From Methylocaldum marinum (GTDB lineage Bacteria; Pseudomonadota; Gammaproteobacteria; Methylococcales; Methylococcaceae), in contig NZ_AP017928.1 in NCBI RefSeq assembly GCF_003584645.1, positions 1,638,981 through 1,702,980 on the forward strand: a stretch of 64,000 nt of DNA, given 5' to 3'. The stretch's first letter is position 1. Each line of letters begins with the position of its first letter. This document shows positions 50,509 to 60,005 of the stretch, one piece after another. Both the position numbers and the translations under genes were made by a program. Below the pieces are notes generated by a model, which ran no database searches, was not told the origin of the DNA, and saw only the letters and a list, made by a program, of their open reading frames with translations.

Positions 50509-51620
50509 CCACAGGCTCCCCGGAATATCCTGATGACCTCCGCTATTGGCTGGCGCTGCATCGTGCCCCCCTCATCGGAAGCCGAAGGTTCTGTGCCATC
50601 CTCGCTCATTTCCTCAGCCCAAGGGCGCTGTTCGAAACCAAGGCGGCCGATCTAGCCGCCTTGGGTCTTAAAGAAAAAACCATCGCTTACCTGCGCTGCC
50701 CGGACTGGCAAGCCGTAGAAGCCGATTTGCGCTGGCTTAGCGCTTCTGGCCACGATTGCCTAACTCTGCACGCTCCCCGCTATCCGGCGCTGCTGCGAGA
50801 AATTCCCGATCCGCCGCCGCTGATTTTCGTCAAAGGAGACGTATCCGCTCTTTCCTCCCGCCAGGTCGCGATCGTCGGGAGCCGAAATCCGACGCCATCG
50901 GGACTGCGGTTCGCGAGAGAAATCGCTTCAGGATTGGTCTCCAGGGGCTTTGCCATCACGAGTGGACTGGCATTGGGAATCGATGCCGCCGGACATTCGG
51001 GCGCGCTCGAAGCCGGCGGCATTACCATCGGCGTCGCCGCGACGGGATTGGATCGCGTTTACCCGCGCCGACATGAGACTCTGGCACGGGATATCGTAAC
51101 CCGGAACGGCGCCCTGGTTTCCGAGTTCCCGCCCGGAACCGCTCCCAGAGCCGATCATTTCCCGCGCCGGAACCGTATTATCAGCGGTCTCTCCCTGGGC
51201 ACACTGGTCGTTGAAGCCGCACCCCGGTCAGGATCCTTGATCACCGCCCGCCTCGCGGCAGAGCAGAACCGCGAGGTCTTCGCCGTTCCCGGCTCGATTT
51301 ACAATCCGCTTTCGCGCGGATGCAACGAATTGATAAAAGGCGGAGCAAAACTAATCCAAACGGTTGAAGATATTACCGAGGAATTCGAAGCGCAATTATC
51401 CGTCCAATGCTACGAACCGTCGTCCTTTGAGACGGGTTCGGGAGACGACCGGGCTTCCATGCAACTCTTGAAATATATTGCGTACGACCCGACCTCTGTG
51501 GATACTCTAGTGGCAGCCACAGGAAATACACCGGAAGCGATCGCTTCGATGCTCTTGATATTGGAACTACAAGGTCACGTTGCATCGACCCCGGGAGGCG
51601 GTTACGTCCGAACCCGGTAA
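50505..51620 (+). CDS. dprA: DNA-processing protein DprA
   Basis: 371 residues from a TTG that overlaps the upstream stop. The Rossmann-like DprA core has VAIVGSRNPTPSGLRFA, ITSGLALGIDAAGH, FPPGTAPRADHFPRRNRIISGLS and VVEAAPRSGSLITARLA; a C-terminal winged helix follows. It loads RecA on incoming single-stranded DNA during transformation. Confidence 0.95.
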   Translation: MTTGSPEYPDDLRYWLALHRAPLIGSRRFCAILAHFLSPRALFETKAADLAALGLKEKTIAYLRCPDWQAVEADLRWLSASGHDCLTLHAPRYPALLREIPDPPPLIFVKGDVSALSSRQVAIVGSRNPTPSGLRFAREIASGLVSRGFAITSGLALGIDAAGHSGALEAGGITIGVAATGLDRVYPRRHETLARDIVTRNGALVSEFPPGTAPRADHFPRRNRIISGLSLGTLVVEAAPRSGSLITARLAAEQNREVFAVPGSIYNPLSRGCNELIKGGAKLIQTVEDITEEFEAQLSVQCYEPSSFETGSGDDRASMQLLKYIAYDPTSVDTLVAATGNTPEAIASMLLILELQGHVASTPGGGYVRTR

Positions 51621-51660
51621 TTTCCTTGCCGCTGCGCCATCCCTTAGTTGAGACCGCTCA

Positions 51661-52128
51661 ATGAAAGAAAATGTATTCGACGTTTTGATTTATCTTTTCG
51701 AAAACTATATGGATGATGATGTCGAGCTGACACCCGATCCCGACATGATTCGTACGGAACTCCTCGAGGCGGGGTTTCCGCAAACCGAAATCAACAAAGC
51801 CTTCGAATGGCTCGAATCCTTGGCCGAGCACAACGCGATCAAGCCCGTTTCCTCGCCGGCGTTCCGCATTTTTTCTTCCCAGGAAACGGCCAAGCTCGAT
51901 GCCGAGTGCCGCGGACTCCTGCTATTTCTGGAACAAAGCGGAATTCTGACGCCGGCCAGCCGAGAACTGGTTATAGACCGTGTCATGGCCTTCAATGAAG
52001 AAGCCATCTCCTTGGAAAACCTGAAATGGGTAGTGCTAATGGTTCTTTTCAGCCAGCCCAACGAAGAAATCGCTTTCGCGCGCATGGAAAATCTCGTCTA
52101 CGAGACCCTGCCGAATTATCTGCACTGA
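51661..52128 (+). CDS. smg: Smg family protein (DUF494)
   Basis: 155 residues, full-length match to the Smg family: MKENVFDVLIYLFENYMDDD at the start and LENLKWVVLMVLFSQPNEE near the end. It sits between dprA and topA as usual. Biochemical role is unclear. Confidence 0.93.
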   Translation: MKENVFDVLIYLFENYMDDDVELTPDPDMIRTELLEAGFPQTEINKAFEWLESLAEHNAIKPVSSPAFRIFSSQETAKLDAECRGLLLFLEQSGILTPASRELVIDRVMAFNEEAISLENLKWVVLMVLFSQPNEEIAFARMENLVYETLPNYLH

Positions 52129-52219
52129 TACGTCGCCCGTTTCCCGTTTTCTTCCGGCGGAAGAAAACGGTGAATCATTTATTCTTAAACGCAAATAGCT
52201 CGTACCTTTATTTATTCAG

Positions 52220-54520
52220 ATGAGTCAAAACCTGGTCATTGTTGAATCGCCAGCAAAAGCCAAGACCATTGAAAAGTATCTCGGCCGAGATTTTCAGGTC
52301 TATGCGTCCTATGGCCATGTCCGCGACCTCGTTCCCAAGGAAGGAGCAGTCGATCCCGATCATGATTTCGCGATGAAGTACGAAATTATCGAGAAAAACG
52401 AGAAGCACGTACAAACCATCACCAAGGCCGCTCAAAAAGCCGACGCCCTGTTCCTCGCAACCGACCCGGATCGCGAAGGCGAAGCCATTTCCTGGCACAT
52501 CTACGAGATCCTGAAGAACAAACGTGTGCTCGGGAACAAACCGGTGCATCGTGTGGTTTTCCATGAGATCACCAAGCGGGCGATCACCGAGGCCATCCAG
52601 AATCCGAAAGCCCTTTCGACCGATCTGATCAACGCGCAGCAGGCGCGCCGGGCGCTGGATTATCTGGTCGGCTTCAAACTTTCCCCGCTACTGTGGAAAA
52701 AGATTCGCCGCGGACTGTCCGCCGGCCGGGTGCAAAGTCCGGCGCTGCGGATGATCGTCGAGCGCGAGATCGAAATCGAGAACTTTAAGGTTCAGGAATA
52801 TTGGACCCTCGAAGCCGACGCCAGTGCAGAAGGGCAACAATTCCGCGCTAGGCTCATCAACCTAAATAACGCCAAGCTCGAGCAGTTCAGCATTGTTACC
52901 GAGGAGCAGGCGAATCAGGCCAGGGACGCACTGCTTGCCGAGGCCAATGGAAAGCTCCGCGTAGTCAAGATTGAAGAAAAGGAACGGAAACGAAATCCCG
53001 CAGCACCGTTCACCACTTCCACGTTGCAGCAGGAGGCGGCGCGCAAGCTGGGATTCACCACCAAACGCACGATGGCCATCGCCCAGCAGCTTTACGAAGG
53101 AATCGACCTGGGCGGCGAGACCACCGGCCTGATTACCTATATGCGTACCGACTCGGTCAATCTGGCCAATGAGGCAACCCAGGAAATCCGGCAACTGATT
53201 GAGTCCCGCTTCGGCAAAGAAAACCTGCCCAAGCAGCCGCCTCATTACAAGACGAAGAGCAAAAACGCTCAGGAAGCCCACGAGGCCATTCGTCCGACGT
53301 CCGCTTTTCGGTTGCCGGAACAGGTCAAGCCCTATCTCAGTCCGGAGCAGTACAAGCTTTACAACTTGATCTGGAAGCGGACCGTTGCCTGTCAGATGAT
53401 CCACGCCACCATAAAGACGGTGTCGGTCGACCTGTCCTGCGGCACGATAGGCATCTTTCGCGCTACCGGCTCTACGGTCGTGAACCCGGGTTTCATGAGC
53501 GTCTACCTCGAAGGCAAGGATGACGCCTCCAGCGACGATGACGAGAGTTTTTTGCCCGGGCTCAAGGAAGGTCAGTGGGTCGATTTGCTCGATATCATCA
53601 CCGCCCAGCACTTCACCGAACCGCCGCCGCGTTACACGGAAGCGAGTTTGGTCAAGGCATTGGAGGAGTACGGTATCGGCCGCCCGTCAACCTATGCGGC
53701 GATTATTTCGACCCTGCAGCAGCGTCATTACGCCGTGCTGGAAAACAAGCGGTTTCATCCGACGGACGTGGGGCGAATCGTCAACAAATTCCTGACGGAA
53801 CACTTCAACCAATACGTCGATTACAACTTCACGGCCAATCTGGAGGACGATCTGGACGCCGTCTCGCGCGGAGAAAGAAATTGGATTCCTCTGATGAGGG
53901 ACTTCTGGTACCCGTTCAAGTCGCTGATCGACGCCAAGGACGAAAGTCTGAAACGTGCGGACGTTACGCATGAGTTGCTGGACGAGACCTGTCCCGAATG
54001 CGGCGGACAGCTGTCCATTCGGCTGGGACGCAACGGCCGCTTTATCGGCTGTACCAACTATCCCGAATGCAAATACACCCGCAATATGACGGGCGAGGCG
54101 GCGTCTGCCGCCCCGGAAGTCGTGGAAGGGAAGCTCTGTCCAGAGTGCTCCTCGCCGCTGGTCATCAAAACCGGCCGATTCGGGAAATTCATAGGCTGTA
54201 GCAACTATCCCAAATGCAAGCACATCGAACCGCTCGAAAAGCCCGAGGACACGGGCGTACGCTGCCCGGAATGCAATAAGGGCCATTTGATCAAACGGAA
54301 GTCGCGCTTCGGAAAACTATTCTTTTCCTGCAACACCTATCCGACTTGCAGCTACGCCGTCTGGAATCCGCCCATCGCGGAACCCTGTCCCAACTGCGGC
54401 TGGCCTATCCTGACCCTCAAAGTCACCAAGCGGCGCGGCACCGAAAAAGTCTGTCCGCGCAAGGAGTGCGGCTATGCCGCCCCCTACGAAGGCGAGCCGC
54501 TGGCGGAACCCGCAACCTAG
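52220..54520 (+). CDS. topA: DNA topoisomerase I
   Basis: 766-residue type IA topoisomerase. TOPRIM domain at the start (LVIVESPAKAKTIEKYL, then ATDPDREGEAISWH), catalytic tyrosine in GLITYMRTDSV, and PSTYAAIISTLQQR. The C-terminus has three to four zinc ribbons (CPECGG, CPECSSP, CPECNKG, CPNCGW) for binding single-stranded DNA. It relaxes negative supercoils behind RNA polymerase. Confidence 0.97.
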   Translation: MSQNLVIVESPAKAKTIEKYLGRDFQVYASYGHVRDLVPKEGAVDPDHDFAMKYEIIEKNEKHVQTITKAAQKADALFLATDPDREGEAISWHIYEILKNKRVLGNKPVHRVVFHEITKRAITEAIQNPKALSTDLINAQQARRALDYLVGFKLSPLLWKKIRRGLSAGRVQSPALRMIVEREIEIENFKVQEYWTLEADASAEGQQFRARLINLNNAKLEQFSIVTEEQANQARDALLAEANGKLRVVKIEEKERKRNPAAPFTTSTLQQEAARKLGFTTKRTMAIAQQLYEGIDLGGETTGLITYMRTDSVNLANEATQEIRQLIESRFGKENLPKQPPHYKTKSKNAQEAHEAIRPTSAFRLPEQVKPYLSPEQYKLYNLIWKRTVACQMIHATIKTVSVDLSCGTIGIFRATGSTVVNPGFMSVYLEGKDDASSDDDESFLPGLKEGQWVDLLDIITAQHFTEPPPRYTEASLVKALEEYGIGRPSTYAAIISTLQQRHYAVLENKRFHPTDVGRIVNKFLTEHFNQYVDYNFTANLEDDLDAVSRGERNWIPLMRDFWYPFKSLIDAKDESLKRADVTHELLDETCPECGGQLSIRLGRNGRFIGCTNYPECKYTRNMTGEAASAAPEVVEGKLCPECSSPLVIKTGRFGKFIGCSNYPKCKHIEPLEKPEDTGVRCPECNKGHLIKRKSRFGKLFFSCNTYPTCSYAVWNPPIAEPCPNCGWPILTLKVTKRRGTEKVCPRKECGYAAPYEGEPLAEPAT

Positions 54521-54546
54521 CCCTTCGCCGGCAAGCCGAAGCAGAA

Positions 54547-55101
54547 ATGCCGTCCGAATTTCGTCTACGGCTTGCCGCCGCTCGTCTGCGTCGCGGAGGC
54601 ATTATCGCCTATCCGACCGAGGGTGTTTTCGGACTCGGCTGTAACCCGCTCGACCGGGAATCGGTGCTGCGCTTGCTGGCACTGAAACAACGCCCCACCG
54701 CGAAAGGACTCGTTCTGATCGCCGCTGAATTCACGCAACTCGAGCCATACCTCGACATCCCGACCGAACTCATGCGGAATAGAGTCTTGGCGACATGGCC
54801 GGGACCGGTCACCTGGATCATTCCCGCCGCCGACTGGGTTCCGGCTTGGCTGACAGGCGAACATGCCGGCTTGGCCGTCCGCGTCACCGCCCACCCGGTC
54901 GCGGCCGCCCTATGTCTCGCCTTCGGCCGGCCGATCGTATCGACCAGCGCCAACCCGAGCGGCCTGCCGCCGGCCCGCACGGCGCTGTCGGTTCGGAAAT
55001 ATTTTCGCGACGGCAGCGTTATGATCGTACCGGGGCAACTCGGCGAACTGCGCGGTCCTACGGCGATGTATGACGCATCGACGGGTGTTCGGTTGCGGTA
55101 A
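54547..55101 (+). CDS. tsaC: Threonylcarbamoyl-AMP synthase TsaC (Sua5/YrdC)
   Basis: 184 residues from ATG 54547, 26 bases after topA. YrdC-domain motifs: RRGGIIAYPTEGVFGLGCNP, LKQRPTAKGLVLI, WPGPVTWIIP and STSANPSGLPPA. It makes threonylcarbamoyl-AMP for the t6A modification of tRNAs reading ANN codons. Confidence 0.94.
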   Translation: MPSEFRLRLAAARLRRGGIIAYPTEGVFGLGCNPLDRESVLRLLALKQRPTAKGLVLIAAEFTQLEPYLDIPTELMRNRVLATWPGPVTWIIPAADWVPAWLTGEHAGLAVRVTAHPVAAALCLAFGRPIVSTSANPSGLPPARTALSVRKYFRDGSVMIVPGQLGELRGPTAMYDASTGVRLR

Positions 55102-55201
55102 GCTGTAATCGGAAGCGTTTTAGCTTGACACGCCGAGCTCTCATCCATAGCATTCCAGCGTTTTGCAGGACTCTGCCGCAGCGAGAGCAATTTCATCCTT
55201 A

Positions 55202-56224
55202 ATGACCATACCGACAACCTCACAGACCGACTCGACAGCTTCACTAAGTCCAAAAACAGCTTTCACGAATATTCGCTGTTTGGTAGAAGAAGAAACGGCA
55301 GCTGTCGACCGGCTCATTCTTCGCGAGCTCAGTTCCGATGTGCTGCTCATCAATCAGATCGGCCGATACATCGTGAACAGCGGCGGCAAGCGACTGCGCC
55401 CGATGTTGTTGCTGCTGGTCTCCAAGGCACTCCAATATCAGGGACAGCAGCACATCACCCTTGCAGCAGTCATCGAATTCATTCACACGGCAACCCTGCT
55501 TCACGACGACGTGGTCGACGAATCGACCCTGCGGCGTGGGCGAAATACCGTCAATGCGCTTTGGGGAAACTCGGCCAGCGTTTTGGTCGGAGACTACTTG
55601 TATTCCCGCTCGTTCGAATTGATGGTGAGCGTACAGAACCTCCGCATCATGGAGATCCTCTCCCGCACCACCACGGCCATTGCCGAGGGGGAGGTATTAC
55701 AGCTTCTCAACTGCAACAATCCTGCGACAACCGAACACAAATATCTCGAAGTCATCTCCCGCAAGACCGCAATCTTGTTCAGCGCCGCCGCACAATTGGC
55801 CGCCGTGCTGACGGGAGCTCCCCAGTCGACCGAACTGGCGCTGAAGGACTATGGCCTTCACCTCGGCATTGCGTTTCAGTTGATCGACGATGCCCTCGAC
55901 TACATGGCGAATCCCGAAGAGCTCGGAAAAAATCTCGGCGATGACCTGGCGGAAGGCAAGCCGACGCTGCCTTTGATTTATGCCATTGAGCACGGCAGCG
56001 CGTCGCAGGCCGCCGCCTTGCGGGACGCTATCGAGAACGGCAACCGCGATGCGTTCCGCGAAGTTTACGAAATCGTTGAATCTACCGACGCAATCGCGTA
56101 CACTGCACGGCGCGCTAGGGAAGAAGCAAACAAAGCGGTTGAACTGCTTGATCCGGTTCCCGCGTCGGAATACAAGGACGCTCTCGTTCGGCTGGCCCAC
56201 TTATCCGTCGAACGCAACTATTAA
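55202..56224 (+). CDS. ispB: Octaprenyl/polyprenyl diphosphate synthase
   Basis: 340 residues from ATG 55202. Both aspartate-rich motifs are visible: LLHDDVVDESTLRRG and FQLIDDALDYMAN, plus GGKRLRPMLLLL. It builds the long isoprenoid tail of quinones. Chain length cannot be read with certainty, but the protein resembles IspB. tRNA-Pro begins 11 bases after the stop. Confidence 0.93.
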   Translation: MTIPTTSQTDSTASLSPKTAFTNIRCLVEEETAAVDRLILRELSSDVLLINQIGRYIVNSGGKRLRPMLLLLVSKALQYQGQQHITLAAVIEFIHTATLLHDDVVDESTLRRGRNTVNALWGNSASVLVGDYLYSRSFELMVSVQNLRIMEILSRTTTAIAEGEVLQLLNCNNPATTEHKYLEVISRKTAILFSAAAQLAAVLTGAPQSTELALKDYGLHLGIAFQLIDDALDYMANPEELGKNLGDDLAEGKPTLPLIYAIEHGSASQAAALRDAIENGNRDAFREVYEIVESTDAIAYTARRAREEANKAVELLDPVPASEYKDALVRLAHLSVERNY

Positions 56225-56235
56225 GATCCAATATT

Positions 56236-56312
<77 letters not shown>

Positions 56313-56326
56313 CTTGAATCAAGGTC

Positions 56327-57144
56327 TTATCCCGCATCCTCACGCAGTATTTTCGGCAGCGTGAAAGCTGAACGTGAAACCGCTCCCCTATCGAGTACCG
56401 CCGCCGCTTCCCTGAGCGAGTCAGGCGACAGGTGAGCATAAACCCGGTCCGTGATTCGGATGTCCGAATGCCGAAGCAAGGTGCTTACCGTCTGAATCGG
56501 CACACCGGCTTGAACCAGCCAACTCCCAAACGTCCGCCGCAGGTCATGCGGGTGAACATCTTCCAGACCAGCGAGCCTGCACGCTTCGGATTGGGTCAAC
56601 CAGCGCGCCCGCCCGGGCGGCTCCTTGAGTTTCCGGCCCTCGAACGGATTCGGAACATTCCATTCGAGTTCTTTCCGTGCCCAATTCAGAGCGGCCCTGA
56701 ACATCCCACTTCCTTGTTGATCGTCGCTGCACTTACGCCGTCGGTTTGCCGCTGAGCGATGTAGCAGCGAACGTCGGCAGCGGTCAAACTCGCGGGTTCC
56801 CGGCCAGCGAAGAGAGGAGCCAGCCGTTTCAGGCTGTAAAGGTCTCGCTCGTGGCTCCGCTTTTCCAAGCTTGGGCCATCAAGGTACATGACCATCAACT
56901 CATCGAAGGTTCAGGCCGCCCGTTTTCGACTTCGGACCGTTGGCCTTCTCTTCGGCGGCTTCTACAACCCATTGCGCCCGGATTGCCTTCGCTCTTTCCT
57001 TGCGCGGATCGTCTCGCGTCGAATTTGAGTAGAGCGCCGAACCGTTCGCCCGTTGGCGTCGGTGTAAGTGCGCCACCAGAACGGCGAGTCCGGCCGCTCA
57101 AAGATGCCGTCTTGATCTTGTTTCCGTTGTTTGCGCTTTGGCAT
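56327..57144 (-). pseudogene. Tyrosine-recombinase integrase, frameshifted and internally deleted
   Basis: Pieces of one phage-type integrase lie in order on the minus strand: an N-terminal piece from ATG 57144 (GIFERPDSPFWWRTYTDANGR), a SAM-like core-binding piece (HERDLYSLKRLAPLF, from about 56910), a stretch with RAALNWARKELEW, and the catalytic end with HDLRRTFGSWL and LLRHSDIRITDRVYAHL including the His-Arg and Tyr. Frameshifts join the pieces; one near 56910 looks like a single extra A in CTGAACC. The region between LTQSEACRLAG and LEDVHPHDL is too short, so roughly 100 residues with the first catalytic Arg are lost. It lies 15 bases from tRNA-Pro. Confidence 0.8.
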
Positions 57145-57383
57145 GTGTCGTCTTCTGTCGTTGGCACAGCCTGCCCCGCGCATGGCTGATTACGCGCGCG
57201 GGTCATATTTTGTTCAATCCAGGCCTGGACATCGTTGGGTCGAAGTCGAGGGGCACAGCCACGAATCCGGACGCACGGTAATTCCTTCGCCTCGATCAGG
57301 CGGCGCACGGTGCGCGCTGAAATTCCGCCCATTGCGCGGCCAGCCTCGGCCAAGGTCCACAGCAGCGGTACAGGATCAGTCAT
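56895..57383 (-). CDS. Excisionase-like helix-turn-helix protein
   Basis: From ATG 57383 the first 60 residues form a MerR/AlpA-type DNA-binding domain (LWTLAEAGRAMGGISARTVRRLIEAKELPCVRI, then LRPNDVQAWIEQNM), as in excisionases next to integrases. The frame then continues for another 100 residues through the integrase N-terminus in a different frame, probably because the original stop is lost or because of decay. The start overlaps the stop of the preceding small gene (ATGACTGA). Confidence 0.6.
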   Translation of the reverse strand: MTDPVPLLWTLAEAGRAMGGISARTVRRLIEAKELPCVRIRGCAPRLRPNDVQAWIEQNMTRARNQPCAGQAVPTTEDDTCQSANNGNKIKTASLSGRTRRSGGALTPTPTGERFGALLKFDARRSAQGKSEGNPGAMGCRSRRREGQRSEVENGRPEPSMS

Positions 57384-57627
57384 GGCCGTCCACCTTATAC
57401 GGCATCGGTGAGAGTGTTCCCGGAAGATACAGCGGATGGGCGGGTTGTCCTTCGCTCGTGAGCCGAAGGCAGTGCAGCGCTCTTTTCTGCCCAACCAAGA
57501 GACTCAGCACCTCCATCGCCCGGTTCCGCTTGAGACCATGATTGCCCCCGGCCAGGACGATGAGTCCGGCGCGATCGGCAGCCTTAAGGTCGTACTCATT
57601 TGCGCGCAAGGCGTAAACCTCAAACAT
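57376..57627 (-). CDS. Small unknown protein of the integrated element
   Basis: 83 residues from ATG 57627 (FEVYALRANEYDLKAADRAGLIVLAGGN). No family recognised. The overlap with the excisionase-like gene indicates they belong to one transcript of the element. The gene just upstream on this strand is a reverse-transcriptase remnant, so the 5' end may be altered. Confidence 0.45.
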   Translation of the reverse strand: MFEVYALRANEYDLKAADRAGLIVLAGGNHGLKRNRAMEVLSLLVGQKRALHCLRLTSEGQPAHPLYLPGTLSPMPYKVDGHD

Positions 57628-57917
57628 ACACCATCCGTTGTTTCGTCTCGGTAATACAGGGCCGAGCCACCTTGATGCGGTCGAGAATCTGGGGAAATGT
57701 CCCCCAACTAAAACTTCGTCGCTTGCCGCCTCGCCGGTTGAGATCCCGAAACAACTCGCGTTCCGGCAGATGCCGGTGCTCCCTGATCCATGTCTTGATC
57801 CGTCGGCACGCCGCCTGCAATTTCTTGCGCGGTACGCCGCATCACCCGTGGCGTCCCTTTCCGGTCTTCGCACCAGTAGAACTCGAAGCCCAGGAAGGCG
57901 AACCTCCGCTTCCTGCC
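57620..57917 (-). pseudogene. Group II intron reverse-transcriptase, C-terminal remnant
   Basis: Two frames join to give text characteristic of the thumb region of group II intron-encoded proteins: RRFAFLGFEFYWCEDRKGTPRVMRRTA in one frame and AACRRIKTWIREHRHLPERELFRDLNRR in the next. The frameshift lies near 57820. The polymerase core with YADD is missing, so only a decayed tail survives. Confidence 0.65.
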
Positions 57918-58238
57918 GGATGAAATCGGCTGAATGGCAACAGACGACTTCTTACCTGAGATTTGCTGGGGATAGTTGGCGTGACGTATATCCCCGTTAC
58001 CGCCATATAACCGATCACTGTCGACGTTAACCCGATAGATAGAGGGGATTTCGGAAGGGACGTTGTACAACTGGCGGACGGTGTCTGTGGCCAGAGCCGG
58101 CTGAATCGTCGCGGCAAATTTCGTAATGATGTCAATTAACGATATCACCGCTAATTCATGATGACGCCGCGCCCGCGGCAGGACGACCTTGCTTAGCGGA
58201 TGGCGGACTTTTTCGTCCTCGAAGGTCTTCCGTCCCAT
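57918..58238 (-). other. Unrecognised open frame upstream of the RT remnant
   Basis: About 107 codons (from MGRKTFEDEKVRHPLSKVV) run in frame into the reverse-transcriptase remnant but do not look like one. No domain recognised. It may be part of another decayed gene of the island fused by rearrangement. Confidence 0.25.
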
Positions 58239-58572
58239 CTCCTCTCAGGACACACGCCAGTCGGCATAAAAATTCAGTATCACTCACTGCCCAGTGGCTT
58301 CGGCAGCGGGAACCTCCCGGGTCTAGGTCTCCCGCCGACAGGGCGTCCAAGGCACCCAGGTAGATCACTGGGATGATGAGCAGCAGCGCCCACAGGAACA
58401 GGACGCTGGAAAAGGACAGGATTCGCTTCTATAGCCACTGACGATGCCCGGTGGTTCGCTCCTTAGCCGAGCGCCCCCGATGATTTGTCCTCCTTGGTTG
58501 CGCTCTACATTGAATTTTCTCATTTATAACCCATACTTACCCGCGCGTTTGCAACCGTTTTCAGGAACCCCC
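58239..58572. other. Gene-free stretch before the LodA-like cluster
   Basis: About 330 bases with no supportable gene. It separates the decayed element from the plus-strand quinocofactor-type cluster and probably holds that cluster's promoter; an AT-rich stretch lies at about 58508-58535. I see no copy of the tRNA-Pro 3' end here. Confidence 0.4.
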
Positions 58573-59994
58573 ATGCGTTTTCAACTTCAACGTCATTTAG
58601 GACCATTGCTACGCGGCAGAGGGATATTACCCGCCGGCCTGGCGCCGCAAACCCAAGCCGCGCCCGTGGAGTCCGTCCCACCGGAGTTCAACCACCGCGA
58701 CTACGTGATCTACCTGCTGCACATGGATGCCGCCATCGAACATGCCTTGATGGTGCAATACCTCTACGCCGCATACACCCTGGGTGGGCCGCAGGTGCCG
58801 GAGGCCTACCACCAGACGGTGGCGGGCTGGCGCGAGGTCATCCTTGGCGTCGCCAAGGAGGAAATGGCCCACCTGATTTCGGTGCAGAACGTGCTGCGCC
58901 TGATCGGCGGGCCTTTGCATCTGGCCCGCGAGGATTTCCCCTGGATTTCGCCGTTCTTCCCCTTCCCGTTCAAGTTGGAACCGCTGACCCTGGATTCGCT
59001 GGCGAAATATGTCTACGCCGAATCGCCAGAGGACTGGAGCGGCCCGTGGGCCGAGGACGTGAAACGGCGGGTGGATCAGCAAGCGCCCAATCCCCACCGG
59101 GTCAGCGAGTTGTTCGCCGAATTAATAGGCCTGATGGAGAACCCCGAATTCCTGCCGGATGCGACGTTCCAGCCCAATACCTATCCCTTTCAAGCTTCCT
59201 GGGATGAATGGGGACGCGGCTACAAGGCCGGCGCCCGTGGCAACCATTTCCGGGCGGGTCCCGAGCAGACCCCGGACCTGCTGGTGGTGCCGCTGGCCTC
59301 CCGCGATGACGCGGTGAGTGCCCTGAAAAAAATTGCCCAGCAAGGCGAGGCTTACGGAACCCTCGGCGCGGACGGCTTGCCCTCGCATTTCGAGCGCTTC
59401 CTGGAAATTTACAAGCATCTGACGAAACTCCTCAGCGTAGGACACTGGGAACCGGCCCGGCCCGTCGCCATCAACCCGTACGTACCGATCAACGGTGGCT
59501 TCGAGGAAGGCACGCCCATCCTCTACCCGGAGGCCCAGGATTGGGCAAGCCTGTCCAATATCCGCTACCGAATGCTGCTCAACTTCCTGCTGCACAGCTT
59601 CGAGCTGGATGACGGGCTCAAACGCGCCGGAACGTGGACGCCACGTGGCCTTATCATCAACAGCGCGTTCGGCGAGATGTACAACCTCAGGGCCATCAGC
59701 GAATTCCTGATGCAGACCCCGCTGGCCTTGGCCAGTGAACCCGGCGCTGACAAAGTGGCCGGTCCGCCGTTCCTCATGCCGTACACCTTGAACTTGCCAC
59801 AGGCCGAAGCCGACCGCTGGCGCCTGCACCGCGACACTTTGCGGGCCTCGGCCCGGTTGATCGAACGGCTGTTACCGATCAGCCCGCCGGAGCGGCACGG
59901 CTATCTGCGGGCGCTGCGGGAAAACGACCAAGCACTGCTTCAGTCCATCGACCGCATCCTGGCCGGTCAATCCACCCCCCACGCCTTACTTTGA
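58573..59994 (+). CDS. Ferritin-like (VioB-type) domain protein
   Basis: 473 residues from ATG 58573; the open frame extends upstream without homology. A ferritin-like domain covers about residues 45-215: DYVIYLLHMDAAIEHALMVQYLYAAYTLGG, then EVILGVAKEEMAHLISVQNVLRLIGG, with the Glu...ExxH pattern of di-iron or ferritin-like proteins such as the N-terminal part of VioB. The rest contains NIRYRMLLNFLLHSFEL and ends with RHGYLRALREND. It is first of five genes and its end nearly touches the LodA-N-like gene. Role in maturation or as a partner oxidase is inference. Confidence 0.75.
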   Translation: MRFQLQRHLGPLLRGRGILPAGLAPQTQAAPVESVPPEFNHRDYVIYLLHMDAAIEHALMVQYLYAAYTLGGPQVPEAYHQTVAGWREVILGVAKEEMAHLISVQNVLRLIGGPLHLAREDFPWISPFFPFPFKLEPLTLDSLAKYVYAESPEDWSGPWAEDVKRRVDQQAPNPHRVSELFAELIGLMENPEFLPDATFQPNTYPFQASWDEWGRGYKAGARGNHFRAGPEQTPDLLVVPLASRDDAVSALKKIAQQGEAYGTLGADGLPSHFERFLEIYKHLTKLLSVGHWEPARPVAINPYVPINGGFEEGTPILYPEAQDWASLSNIRYRMLLNFLLHSFELDDGLKRAGTWTPRGLIINSAFGEMYNLRAISEFLMQTPLALASEPGADKVAGPPFLMPYTLNLPQAEADRWRLHRDTLRASARLIERLLPISPPERHGYLRALRENDQALLQSIDRILAGQSTPHALL

Positions 59995-60005
59995 AGGAGA
60001 CGGCC

